Translations under genes and position numbers: made by a program | Shown: piece by piece, positions 1-7,623 of the stretch | How the letters are laid out: every line of letters begins with the position of its first letter | How positions within the stretch are numbered: the stretch's first letter is position 1 | DNA from: CAYSBE01 sp046309355 | GTDB taxonomy: Bacteria; Bacteroidota; Bacteroidia; UKL13-3 | Length of the DNA: 64,000 nucleotides | Direction of reading: 5' to 3' | NCBI GenBank assembly: GCA_046309355.1 | Contig: JBKCPL010000029.1 | Coordinates: 1-64,000 of the forward strand | Notes under the pieces: model-generated | What the model saw: only the letters and a program-made list of their open reading frames with translations | The model's database searches: none | What the model was told of the DNA's origin: nothing

Positions 1-381
1 ATTGGTCCTATGATTCATTACAATATAGAAAATAATACACGGGGTCATTTTAGTTACGGTATTGAGGCATCTTATTGGGCCGATGTTTCCTTACTTGTGC
101 CCACTAGCATTGATTTCGGCATCGAATACGGGAACAAAAAAACAAGAATTTACAGCGAAGTGCAGGGCATATTCTTCGTATTGGGTTATGCTGCCGGTTA
201 TGTTCGTGAGTTTACCAGTTTAACTGAATCTACGGGAGGTTTTCAGGGCTCCGGTTGGGTAGCATTATTGGGTGGTTTTAATTTAAGGTATAGGCACATG
301 GGTAAGAATAAAAACACGCTTGCACCGGGTTTTTTTGGAAAATATCCGCTGCTTCAAACATTTCCGGAATTAAAATTTTGA
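1..381 (+). CDS. C-terminal part of a probable outer-membrane beta-barrel-like protein (5' end outside window)
   Basis: The frame is open to the left edge (codons Ile-Gly-Pro precede the first Met at position 10), so this is the 3' part of a longer gene. The visible 126 residues alternate polar and hydrophobic/aromatic residues with Gly-rich turns, as in transmembrane beta-strands (for example SYGIEASYW and GWVALLGGFNLRYRHM). There is no catalytic motif and no T9SS tail. I do not recognise the family; an outer-membrane or conserved secreted protein is an inference from strand pattern only. Confidence 0.55.
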   Translation: MGPMIHYNIENNTRGHFSYGIEASYWADVSLLVPTSIDFGIEYGNKKTRIYSEVQGIFFVLGYAAGYVREFTSLTESTGGFQGSGWVALLGGFNLRYRHMGKNKNTLAPGFFGKYPLLQTFPELKF

Positions 382-718
382 AACCAGTATCACAAAATTG
401 GATCGCAGGTTTTATGTAGTCTGTCACTATTTGGCAAAATACGCGTGCACTTGTGTGAAAAATAAAAGATAAATACGGCTTAATAAACCAGCCCACGTTC
501 TCGCGCATTCCGTAGAATGGGACAAGCACTGCCATCCGCTTCAATCTTAGCAGTTCAAAGATATTCTCACACATCTATAATTCCTGAGCCAGCCTGTTGA
601 TTCAGTGGTACAACCACATCATTAACGTTTTTCGGGTACTGGTATGCTTAAGGTAAAACGTATAAAAAAAGGCGATTAGATTGTTCTAATCGCCTTTATT
701 TGATTAATCACATACAAT
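382..718. other. Intergenic stretch without a supported gene
   Basis: These 337 bases separate the truncated left gene from the stop of the minus-strand T9SS protein. A minus-strand frame at 278-574 has no recognisable protein character and overlaps the real gene. The only clear element is the hairpin terminator at 668-697. Confidence 0.6.
668..697 (-). terminator. Rho-independent terminator of the T9SS binding-protein gene
   Basis: A perfect 13-bp stem (668-680 with 685-697) closes a four-base loop. On the minus strand it is followed by a T run (complement of 662-670). It lies 22 bases after the stop of the gene at 719-2548. Confidence 0.85.
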
Positions 719-2548
719 TTATTCTTTCACTAATTTGTTGAACGTATCAACACCGTTAATGGTTGCTTTTAGGGTATAAATACCATTGGGTAAATGAGCA
801 ATATCCATACTTACACTGGTTGAGTTTGGTGTATTGATGAACAGCGCCTGGCCTAATGCATTGAAAAGGGTAATCTCTTGTATTGCATTAGTGGATTTAA
901 CGGTGAATGAACTATTAGTTGGGTTAGGGAAAACACCCACAGTTACTAATTCAGTAGTAGTCACGCCTGTTACAGGTTTTTTACTAAACAATACGTTGTC
1001 AATATAAACGATGGATGAGCCTGTGGGTTGACTTGCAAAAATCAGTTGAGCAATATTAGCTCTGGTGGTTAGGCCGGTGAAATCAGCTAAAGAAACAGCT
1101 ACGTGGTTCCATGTATTTAAAGTAGGAGTAAATGTGAGTTCGTGTTCTTTATCATCGCCACCACCAAAAGTGCTATCCGCACCAAAGTCAACTAATTTAT
1201 ACTTAAATGTGGTCGAATTTGGAGTCCACATATCAAACTCGAATGAATCCATAGCTGACGCATCTATTTGATTGGTTACTGTTTCGATTCCCACAAAATC
1301 CAATGACGAGTATTTTTTCACATCGTTTGATGCAACTTGCATATCTGTTAAGGTAGCAGCCGACCATGAAGTTCTCCAGGTATCAACAGCAACGTTGGTA
1401 TATGCATTACTGAACATTGAAATAACATCAGAAGCTGATTTAGCGGGTGTAGGTGCTGCTACAGTGGGTTCAGGAATAACAGGGGCTTTGCTAAACATTA
1501 CATTATCGATATAAACCACCGAACTGCCTGACGGTACGCTGGCAAAAATCAGTTGTGCAATATTTGCTTTAGTAGTTAAACCTATAAAATCGGCTAAGGG
1601 TACAGCAATGTGGTTCCAACCGTTTAATGTAGGAGTAGTTGACAGTTCATGCTCTTTATCATCTCCTCCACCAAAAGCACCGTCCGGACCAAAATCAACC
1701 AGTTTGTACTTAAACGTAGTTGAATTGGGTGTCCATAAATCAAACTCAAACATATCCATCGTATTGATATTTAATTGGTTTTGTACCATTTCAATACCAA
1801 CATAGTCTAATCCCGAATATTTTTTCACATCGTTTGCTGCGACTTGCATATCAGTTAGCGTGGCAGCAGACCATGAAGTTCTCCAGGTATCAACCGGAAC
1901 ATTGGTGTACGCATTGCTAAACAGTGAAATAACATCAGATGCAGGTTTTGTAGGCGTAGGAGCAGCAACAGTAGGAACAGCCGGAGCACTTCCTGCTGAG
2001 AACGTGATGTTATCAAAATACGAAACCACATTTGATGTTCTACCTGCTAAGTTGAAATCGGGGAAAATGATAATTTGACTAATATTGGTTGAACTGGGTT
2101 CACCAATTTTTGAGGTAAAGTTGAACGTTAATTCTTCCCACTCGTTTATCTTGGTATTAGCCACTTTAATTTCACCGGAAGATGCACCACTGTCGGTAGC
2201 AAATTTGATACCCACATCGCTGATAACCGATTTGTAAACCATGATTTTAATGATACAATTAGATGCTGATAAGGTGAATGTACCAATATCAGTTCCCTTT
2301 AAAGACTCGCATCCGGCCCATGGCTGGCCTGTTTGCAACGAAGTGAATTTAGCCACTTTACTGGAAGTATTAGGGGCAGCTGAACTAGGATTATTAACAA
2401 TCTCAAGTGGCGGGTTTGTACCATTTTCAAAAGTGGTCCATGTCCATGTGGCACCGACACCTCCTACTTCAAAATTAATTGGAGCGTTTTGCGAATACCC
2501 TATACCAAAGGATAATACGGAAAAACAAAGTGTAATAATTTTTTTCAT
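719..2548 (-). CDS. T9SS-secreted protein with three carbohydrate-binding-like beta-sandwich domains
   Basis: 609 residues. A signal peptide (about 1-20, ending GIGYSQ) is followed by a beta-sandwich region (about 21-185), two nearly identical domains (about 192-354 and 361-523) and a type A T9SS sorting domain (about 535-609, with FPNPTNSS and a PNGIYTL motif). No glycosidase residues are visible, so it probably binds rather than cuts. The duplicated domain opens with a DVISxFSNAYTN pattern; the C-terminal half of the operon lipoprotein at 12008-13417 opens with DVKSIFSDVYIN and also ends in an aspartate-asparagine strand, so the two seem to use the same binding fold. This gene starts divergently from the NUDIX regulator and probably belongs to the beta-glucan system as a surface or released glycan-binding protein. 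The ligand is not shown by sequence. Confidence 0.8.
   Translation of the reverse strand: MKKIITLCFSVLSFGIGYSQNAPINFEVGGVGATWTWTTFENGTNPPLEIVNNPSSAAPNTSSKVAKFTSLQTGQPWAGCESLKGTDIGTFTLSASNCIIKIMVYKSVISDVGIKFATDSGASSGEIKVANTKINEWEELTFNFTSKIGEPSSTNISQIIIFPDFNLAGRTSNVVSYFDNITFSAGSAPAVPTVAAPTPTKPASDVISLFSNAYTNVPVDTWRTSWSAATLTDMQVAANDVKKYSGLDYVGIEMVQNQLNINTMDMFEFDLWTPNSTTFKYKLVDFGPDGAFGGGDDKEHELSTTPTLNGWNHIAVPLADFIGLTTKANIAQLIFASVPSGSSVVYIDNVMFSKAPVIPEPTVAAPTPAKSASDVISMFSNAYTNVAVDTWRTSWSAATLTDMQVASNDVKKYSSLDFVGIETVTNQIDASAMDSFEFDMWTPNSTTFKYKLVDFGADSTFGGGDDKEHELTFTPTLNTWNHVAVSLADFTGLTTRANIAQLIFASQPTGSSIVYIDNVLFSKKPVTGVTTTELVTVGVFPNPTNSSFTVKSTNAIQEITLFNALGQALFINTPNSTSVSMDIAHLPNGIYTLKATINGVDTFNKLVKE
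980..1975 (-). repeat. Tandem duplication of a binding domain inside the T9SS protein
   Basis: The two units (980-1468 and 1487-1975) encode about 163 aligned residues each, with about 30 differences by hand count. Many differences are conservative. The high similarity points to a recent internal duplication or continuing gene conversion. Confidence 0.85.
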
Positions 2549-2587
2549 GATCTATTTAATATGTGTTTATGTGTGCAATATAGAGAG

Positions 2588-2622
2588 TAAATACTTAAAG
2601 TCAATAATACTATAAGTATTTA
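2588..2622. promoter_or_regulatory. Inverted-repeat operator candidate between the T9SS binding protein and the NUDIX regulator
   Basis: TAAATACTTA (2588-2597) and TAAGTATTTA (2613-2622) are exact reverse complements separated by 15 bases. An inner arrangement AATAC-TATAA-GTATT (2606-2620) is also symmetric. The site lies in the 105-bp region from which both genes diverge, as expected for an autoregulated operator. That the NUDIX regulator binds here is an inference. Confidence 0.5.
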
Positions 2623-2653
2623 TTTTGATGAAGTTTCTGCATTAATTTGCAAG

Positions 2654-3379
2654 ATGAAGACACCAAATCCGTACTACATATCCGAGTATAAAAGGCCATT
2701 GAGTGACTATTTTAGCTTTGGTTTGTCAATAGATTGCGTGGTTTTCGGTTATCAGGAGGGCGAGATTAAAGTTTTATTAATAGAGCGTGATGCCGAACCT
2801 TACAGGGGTCATTGGGCATTGATAGGAGATTTAGTTGAACCGGAGCAAAACCTGCGGGATGCAGCCAATAATGTATTGGAAAAACTTACCGGATTAAACA
2901 ATATCTACATGAAACAGTTTTTCACCTTTGGCTATGTGGATAGGCATCCATTGGGAAGGGTTGTTACAGTTGGATATTTCTCATTGGTAAAAAGCATTAA
3001 TTACCATCCTATTGCTTCTTCTTGGGCAAAATCGGCCGAGTGGTTTAACATTAATGAATTACCGGAGTTGGCATTTGACCACCATGAAATATTATTAAAA
3101 GGTATAGAAACGTTAAAAAACGAAGTTAGGCAAAAGCCTATCGGCTTTGAATTACTGCCTAGCAAATTTACCCTACTCGACTTGCAGTTATTGTACGAAG
3201 CTTTGCTGGGTTATAAGTTCGACAAATCGAATTTCAGGAAAAAAATACTTGAAATGAGTATACTAAAACCACTTAATGAGTATAAGGACAACGTTTCGCA
3301 CCGACCAGCCAAATTATATAAGTTTGATGAAAAAAGGTACCGACAACTCGAAACCGAAGGCTTTAATTTTGAGCTGTGA
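2654..3379 (+). CDS. NUDIX-fold transcriptional regulator (NrtR/AraR-like)
   Basis: 241 residues. Residues about 20-150 form a NUDIX domain (CVVFGYQEGEIKVLLIER strand, then a Nudix-helix region starting GDLVEPE). In the place of the catalytic Arg-Glu and Glu-Glu of the Nudix box stand Asn-Asn and Glu-Lys, so hydrolysis is unlikely. The C-terminal part (about 165-241) fits the winged-helix domain of this regulator family (FTLLDLQLLYEALLG, then basic segments). Such proteins use the dead NUDIX pocket to sense a metabolite; in Bacteroidota they often lie beside sugar-use genes. Divergent from the T9SS binding protein and convergent with the symporter that ends the glucan operon, so it is the likely local regulator. 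The effector cannot be read from sequence. Confidence 0.85.
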   Translation: MKTPNPYYISEYKRPLSDYFSFGLSIDCVVFGYQEGEIKVLLIERDAEPYRGHWALIGDLVEPEQNLRDAANNVLEKLTGLNNIYMKQFFTFGYVDRHPLGRVVTVGYFSLVKSINYHPIASSWAKSAEWFNINELPELAFDHHEILLKGIETLKNEVRQKPIGFELLPSKFTLLDLQLLYEALLGYKFDKSNFRKKILEMSILKPLNEYKDNVSHRPAKLYKFDEKRYRQLETEGFNFEL

Positions 3380-3417
3380 TTAGACATTTTTTGAGTGCGT
3401 TTTTTTGTCAAACTACT

Positions 3418-4839
3418 TTATTGTGCAGCTCGCATCGAGGCTAATTTAGTTTTAATTATTTTTACTTTTTCCTCCGTTAAATCATAATTCCACATCACCC
3501 GGATGGCTAGTAGGGTACCTAAAATGGGTATACCCGAAAAAAATAATCGTAACCCTGTAATTGCGCCTTCAGGCTGAGAAATAGAACCGGCTTTGAATGA
3601 TACAACCGACATAATCAGTCCCGTTAATAAACCTGCGATAGCAAATCCAAACTTTACCATCCACCAGTAAATAGCCCCTAAAACACCTTCCCGCCTTTTG
3701 CCTGATTCCAGTTCATCCAAGTCGCACACATCAGCGGTCATTGACATCATTAAGGTAAACAAACTACCAATACCAAACGAGAAAAAAGGTAATGCGAATA
3801 GAAACATATAAGGCTTACCGGGGATAAATAAAAACCATAACAGAATGTATCCAAAAACAGATATCCCTTGACAAATCAAAAACGCTTTTTTCTTCTCTAT
3901 TTTTTTGCCCATCCAGGCAACGGTAGGAATGACAATGCATGCGGTAGCCAAGGCGCCACCACAACCAAATAATGTAGGCCAAATACCGGCAGCTGCTGTA
4001 TCCCCATCAAACAAGTAATAGACTACTATGAAAAATGTAAAACCTGCAACCGTATTAAACGCATTGAAAATAAGAAAAGTGGCTACACATAATTTTCTAA
4101 ACGGTTTATTGGCAAATGCTTCCTTAAAACTGTGTACTATTTCTTTTAAGTCTCTGCCTATAGTTTTGTAGGTTAGGGGTTGCAGCGAATGATCAAACTT
4201 TGTAGATTTACTTCGAACAAAAAAAGCAGGAACCATGGCCAATAGCATAAATATGGCACCAATCCAAACGGCAAGTGTTCGTGTAGCTGTATCTGCATTG
4301 GGAAACCACGAAGGGTCATACATAACAACCCAAAACCATGGAGCAATTACCCAAGCAAACTGTCCGATCCACTGCGAAATAGCCATTATGTTGGTACGCT
4401 CATGAAAATCATCACTCATCTCATAGCCCATGGCTACATAAGGGACGCTAAAAATGGAAAGTCCGATGTGAAAAATGAGTGAGAAAGTAAGAAAAAATAC
4501 AAAATTGTATACCACACTATCTTCTCGATACAATTGCCACATAAGCATAAATGTAATACCCATTATGATGGAGCCAATAAATACATACTGCCTTCTTCTT
4601 CCCCATATTGACCTGGTATTATCCGATATAAATCCCATGATTGGATCAAAGAATGCATCTACAATGCGCGGCACAAAAAACAATATGCCCCACATCCAGG
4701 ATGGCATACCCAAATTCTCAACAAGCACAACCATAAATATACCTAAAGCAGCTGGGAACATCTGATTGGCGAGCATGCCTATACCGAAAGCAATTTTTTG
4801 TCCTAGTGGAACTTTTTTTGATAAGTCTGTTTGGGTCAT
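3418..4839 (-). CDS. GPH-family sugar:cation symporter (MFS superfamily)
   Basis: 473 residues with about 12 hydrophobic segments. The N-terminal half carries the family signature: DAFFDPIMGFISDNTRS followed by WGRRRQYV between helices 2 and 3. The family (glycoside-pentoside-hexuronide symporters) moves sugars or small oligosaccharides across the inner membrane with a cation. Its start overlaps the GH30 stop by four bases (ATGA at 4836-4839), which suggests translational coupling. It is the last gene of the glucan operon, and the natural role is import of laminari-oligosaccharides for the cytoplasmic phosphorylase. Substrate is inferred from context. Confidence 0.88.
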   Translation of the reverse strand: MTQTDLSKKVPLGQKIAFGIGMLANQMFPAALGIFMVVLVENLGMPSWMWGILFFVPRIVDAFFDPIMGFISDNTRSIWGRRRQYVFIGSIIMGITFMLMWQLYREDSVVYNFVFFLTFSLIFHIGLSIFSVPYVAMGYEMSDDFHERTNIMAISQWIGQFAWVIAPWFWVVMYDPSWFPNADTATRTLAVWIGAIFMLLAMVPAFFVRSKSTKFDHSLQPLTYKTIGRDLKEIVHSFKEAFANKPFRKLCVATFLIFNAFNTVAGFTFFIVVYYLFDGDTAAAGIWPTLFGCGGALATACIVIPTVAWMGKKIEKKKAFLICQGISVFGYILLWFLFIPGKPYMFLFALPFFSFGIGSLFTLMMSMTADVCDLDELESGKRREGVLGAIYWWMVKFGFAIAGLLTGLIMSVVSFKAGSISQPEGAITGLRLFFSGIPILGTLLAIRVMWNYDLTEEKVKIIKTKLASMRAAQ

Positions 4840-6344
4840 TTAGGTGTTTTTTTAATGATGATGGTTTGCAATGCCTTAGAATTTATAGCAGTATTGATTG
4901 TTTCGTTGATTAATTTTATATGCGCAGTATATGGATCATCTGTTGGATTGAAGATAGCAAGCGCAATACTTCCATCCCGATTTTGCACAGCAGTTGTAAG
5001 TATTTGGCTGTTATCAGCCTTGCAGCCAATTCTTACTGAACCCGGACGCATAAATTTGCTAAAATGGGCCATTACATAGTACAGTGGAGTAAAATATACT
5101 TCATCTTTTTCCGTATCAACAATAACAGGTGCAATGCACCAATTTTTAAACCAATTAGGTCCGCCTTGGGTATTTAACACCATATTCCAATCAACCCAGC
5201 CGTTCACATAATGATTTAAGCAACCGATAATATCTGTAGCATACCTGTTTACAGGTGCATATTTGGGATGTAAATATTTTTCTTTTTCACTTGCCCAATC
5301 CCATCCCCAATCTGTCGCTTCTTTTTTCCAATACCAGGTATCATCTCTCCATTTCGGCACTTCCGCATCAATACATCCTTCGGTTTCAATAATAAATTTA
5401 TTGGGTGCTTTTTGATGCGCATAGTCTAATGCATCCGGAAAATAATCATAAGTACTTTCGTACCAGTGAATAGCTGTTCCTGCATAATATTTTGACGATT
5501 GGTCATCTCGATACATCTCATCTACCCATTCTTTTAATCCGGCTCGGTTCTGATCGTATCCTAAAATATTTACATGGCCCCAACCATTTACGGCCAAAGT
5601 TGGCCCCAAATGGTGTTGAACAAAATCGGACATTTCTTTAGGTGAAAACAGCGTGCTTTCCCAATTATTCCCATTGCCATGCGGTTCGTTTATTACGGTA
5701 ACGCCCCATACATTGATTCCTTCTTTTTGATAAGCCGATAAATATTTGATGAAGTACAATGCAAATGCATTTTGATATTGAGGAAGTAATTTACCCCCCA
5801 CATAACTTTTGTTATCCTTCATCCATGGCGGGGCGGTCCATGGAGAGGAAATGATGTTAAAACCTGATTTTGAAATGTGTTGAGCAGCTTTAATCATGGG
5901 AATTAAATCAGCCGTATCATCTTCAATGGAAAAATGACTTAACGCCAAATCATTTTCTACTTTAGCATATGTATAATTGCGCAATGAAAAATCGCAAGAA
6001 GCCATGTGTGTACGGGTTAACGAATAATTTGCCCCTGATTCACTAAAGTATGCATTTATAATTTTTTGCTTATTTTCATAACTTAATTGATTAAGTAAGT
6101 GTGCTGATGCTTGTGAGAAAGATCCTCCAAATCCAACTATTTTTTGAAACTTTACTTCAGGATCAATTTTTATGGTTAGTGCTTTTTCTGCCGGTTTAAA
6201 ATTATAAATACGGGTTAGTGCGTGTCCTGTTTCTGATGTTTCGTATACTTCAACTTTCAAGGCACTGGGTTGATTGCATTGTATATGAACAAAACTAAGG
6301 ATACTTATCATTAAGCTATACCATATCATTTGATGTTGTTTCAT
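4836..6344 (-). CDS. GH30-family glycoside hydrolase, probable lipoprotein
   Basis: 502 residues. The N-terminus has a hydrophobic segment ending at Cys23 (FVHIQC), an imperfect lipobox, so lipoprotein is likely but not certain. The glucosylceramidase-type TIM barrel begins at the FQKIVGFGGSFSQAS motif (about 66-80). The acid/base Glu is expected at E220 (VINEPHG) and the nucleophile at E322 (IIETEG). A C-terminal beta-sandwich follows (about 420-502). GH30 members of laminarin loci cut beta-1,6-linked glucose branches or act as exo-beta-glucosidases; the subfamily cannot be set from reading alone. It sits between the GH17 gene (12-bp gap) and the symporter. Confidence 0.9.
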   Translation of the reverse strand: MKQHQMIWYSLMISILSFVHIQCNQPSALKVEVYETSETGHALTRIYNFKPAEKALTIKIDPEVKFQKIVGFGGSFSQASAHLLNQLSYENKQKIINAYFSESGANYSLTRTHMASCDFSLRNYTYAKVENDLALSHFSIEDDTADLIPMIKAAQHISKSGFNIISSPWTAPPWMKDNKSYVGGKLLPQYQNAFALYFIKYLSAYQKEGINVWGVTVINEPHGNGNNWESTLFSPKEMSDFVQHHLGPTLAVNGWGHVNILGYDQNRAGLKEWVDEMYRDDQSSKYYAGTAIHWYESTYDYFPDALDYAHQKAPNKFIIETEGCIDAEVPKWRDDTWYWKKEATDWGWDWASEKEKYLHPKYAPVNRYATDIIGCLNHYVNGWVDWNMVLNTQGGPNWFKNWCIAPVIVDTEKDEVYFTPLYYVMAHFSKFMRPGSVRIGCKADNSQILTTAVQNRDGSIALAIFNPTDDPYTAHIKLINETINTAINSKALQTIIIKKTPK

Positions 6345-6356
6345 AATCGTAGTTAA

Positions 6357-7619
6357 TTAGTATCGCGGTAGCCTAACTTGTTTAAGTAACTCTTGTTTAT
6401 TTCCATTAAAGGTTTTCACAACGGGATGTCCATCTCGTGTGAGTTGTTTAAAAACGCCTTCGTCTACCTTATCCCAAATGGCATACTTGGCTTTACCATC
6501 ACTGGTAAACACACCAAAATGATTTTCGGAGCCATTTGGATGTTGAGCGTCCTTCCATTTTTCATCAAATGCTTCAAAATAAAAGCAGGTGATTTTTTCA
6601 CGGTTGGTCCATGTACGAATGCCTTGGTAATACAAAGCTGCCTTATATTCATCACACGCATTTGAACCCTCGTTGCCGTAATACCCATCGGATTGAGATG
6701 CCCAACCGGTTTCACCAATATGTATAGGTTTGTTTACACCAATTGATTTCATATACTTAACAACGTGATGATACTGAGCTTGGGCATACTGAATAGAACG
6801 TTGCATTAACGAATCAATTTTGACTTCATGAGTTAATTTGTTTTCATTCGGTTTCAGCAACCAAAATACAGGATTGTAGTGCGTGTCGTGCATGGGATAG
6901 GTATGAATAGAAACATAATCCACTGCGTTGTATAATTTTTTCAATTCACCGGTATGATACATGTAATCCCCTCCACCCCAGGAAGCATAATTATCGGAAG
7001 AGGTAATCCATATATCTGGAGGCAATAATTTTTCATTCTTTAGCCGCTGCAAATAATTTACCCATTTTAAAATAATTTCAGCTTTTACATAATAGCTTGT
7101 TGCCCACCTAACCATGGCCTCATTACCCACCGAAATTATTTTTACAAGTTGTGGATACTGATTAGCCAATTGAACCGCACGATGAATTTCAGCGGCATTG
7201 GCTGTTTCGTTTTCTTTCTCATGATTAGGCGTATTTGTCCATGCCCCTTCGCAATCCATCCAAGTACCCAACATCACGTACATTTCAAGTGTAGAATCTT
7301 GTTGTTGTAATTCAGCAATAGCCTGCAATAAGTTTTTTACCTCAGCGTATTGGGTATTATACGTGCGCAACACCTTTATTCCAAGTGCTTGTAAGATTTT
7401 TATATCGTCTTTAATCTGCTGAACACTTGGTTGCGAATCTCTGCTTGTGGTACGGTAACCTCCATAACAAATGGCTTTGTAATTAGTATCACCCAAAATT
7501 TGTGCAGCGGTTTTATGGTTCATACCTTTATGTTCATTATTTTCATGTGATGAGCCGCATGAAACTACCATGCAACACATAAGCATGAATAAAACATATG
7601 GTAACCAAACGTTATTCAT
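6357..7619 (-). CDS. GH17-family beta-1,3-glucanase lipoprotein
   Basis: 420 residues. The signal peptide ends in a good lipobox (VVSC, Cys21). The GH17 TIM barrel covers about 45-385, with acid/base E167 (SVGNEAM) and nucleophile E303 (IGETGWAS). GH17 enzymes hydrolyse beta-1,3-glucan, and in marine Bacteroidota laminarin loci they act with GH16 and GH30. As a lipoprotein it should be on the outer membrane or facing the periplasm. It starts only four bases after the phosphorylase stop codon, so the two are almost surely cotranscribed. Confidence 0.92.
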   Translation of the reverse strand: MNNVWLPYVLFMLMCCMVVSCGSSHENNEHKGMNHKTAAQILGDTNYKAICYGGYRTTSRDSQPSVQQIKDDIKILQALGIKVLRTYNTQYAEVKNLLQAIAELQQQDSTLEMYVMLGTWMDCEGAWTNTPNHEKENETANAAEIHRAVQLANQYPQLVKIISVGNEAMVRWATSYYVKAEIILKWVNYLQRLKNEKLLPPDIWITSSDNYASWGGGDYMYHTGELKKLYNAVDYVSIHTYPMHDTHYNPVFWLLKPNENKLTHEVKIDSLMQRSIQYAQAQYHHVVKYMKSIGVNKPIHIGETGWASQSDGYYGNEGSNACDEYKAALYYQGIRTWTNREKITCFYFEAFDEKWKDAQHPNGSENHFGVFTSDGKAKYAIWDKVDEGVFKQLTRDGHPVVKTFNGNKQELLKQVRLPRY

Positions 7620-7623
7620 ACAA

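Noticed and set aside
278..574. Minus-strand frame of 98 codons
   Set aside because: Overlaps the real left-edge gene, lacks recognisable protein features, and no promoter or start context supports it.
3380..3417. T-rich stretch between the regulator and symporter stops as a terminator
   Set aside because: Only a four-base inverted repeat is present; too weak to call.
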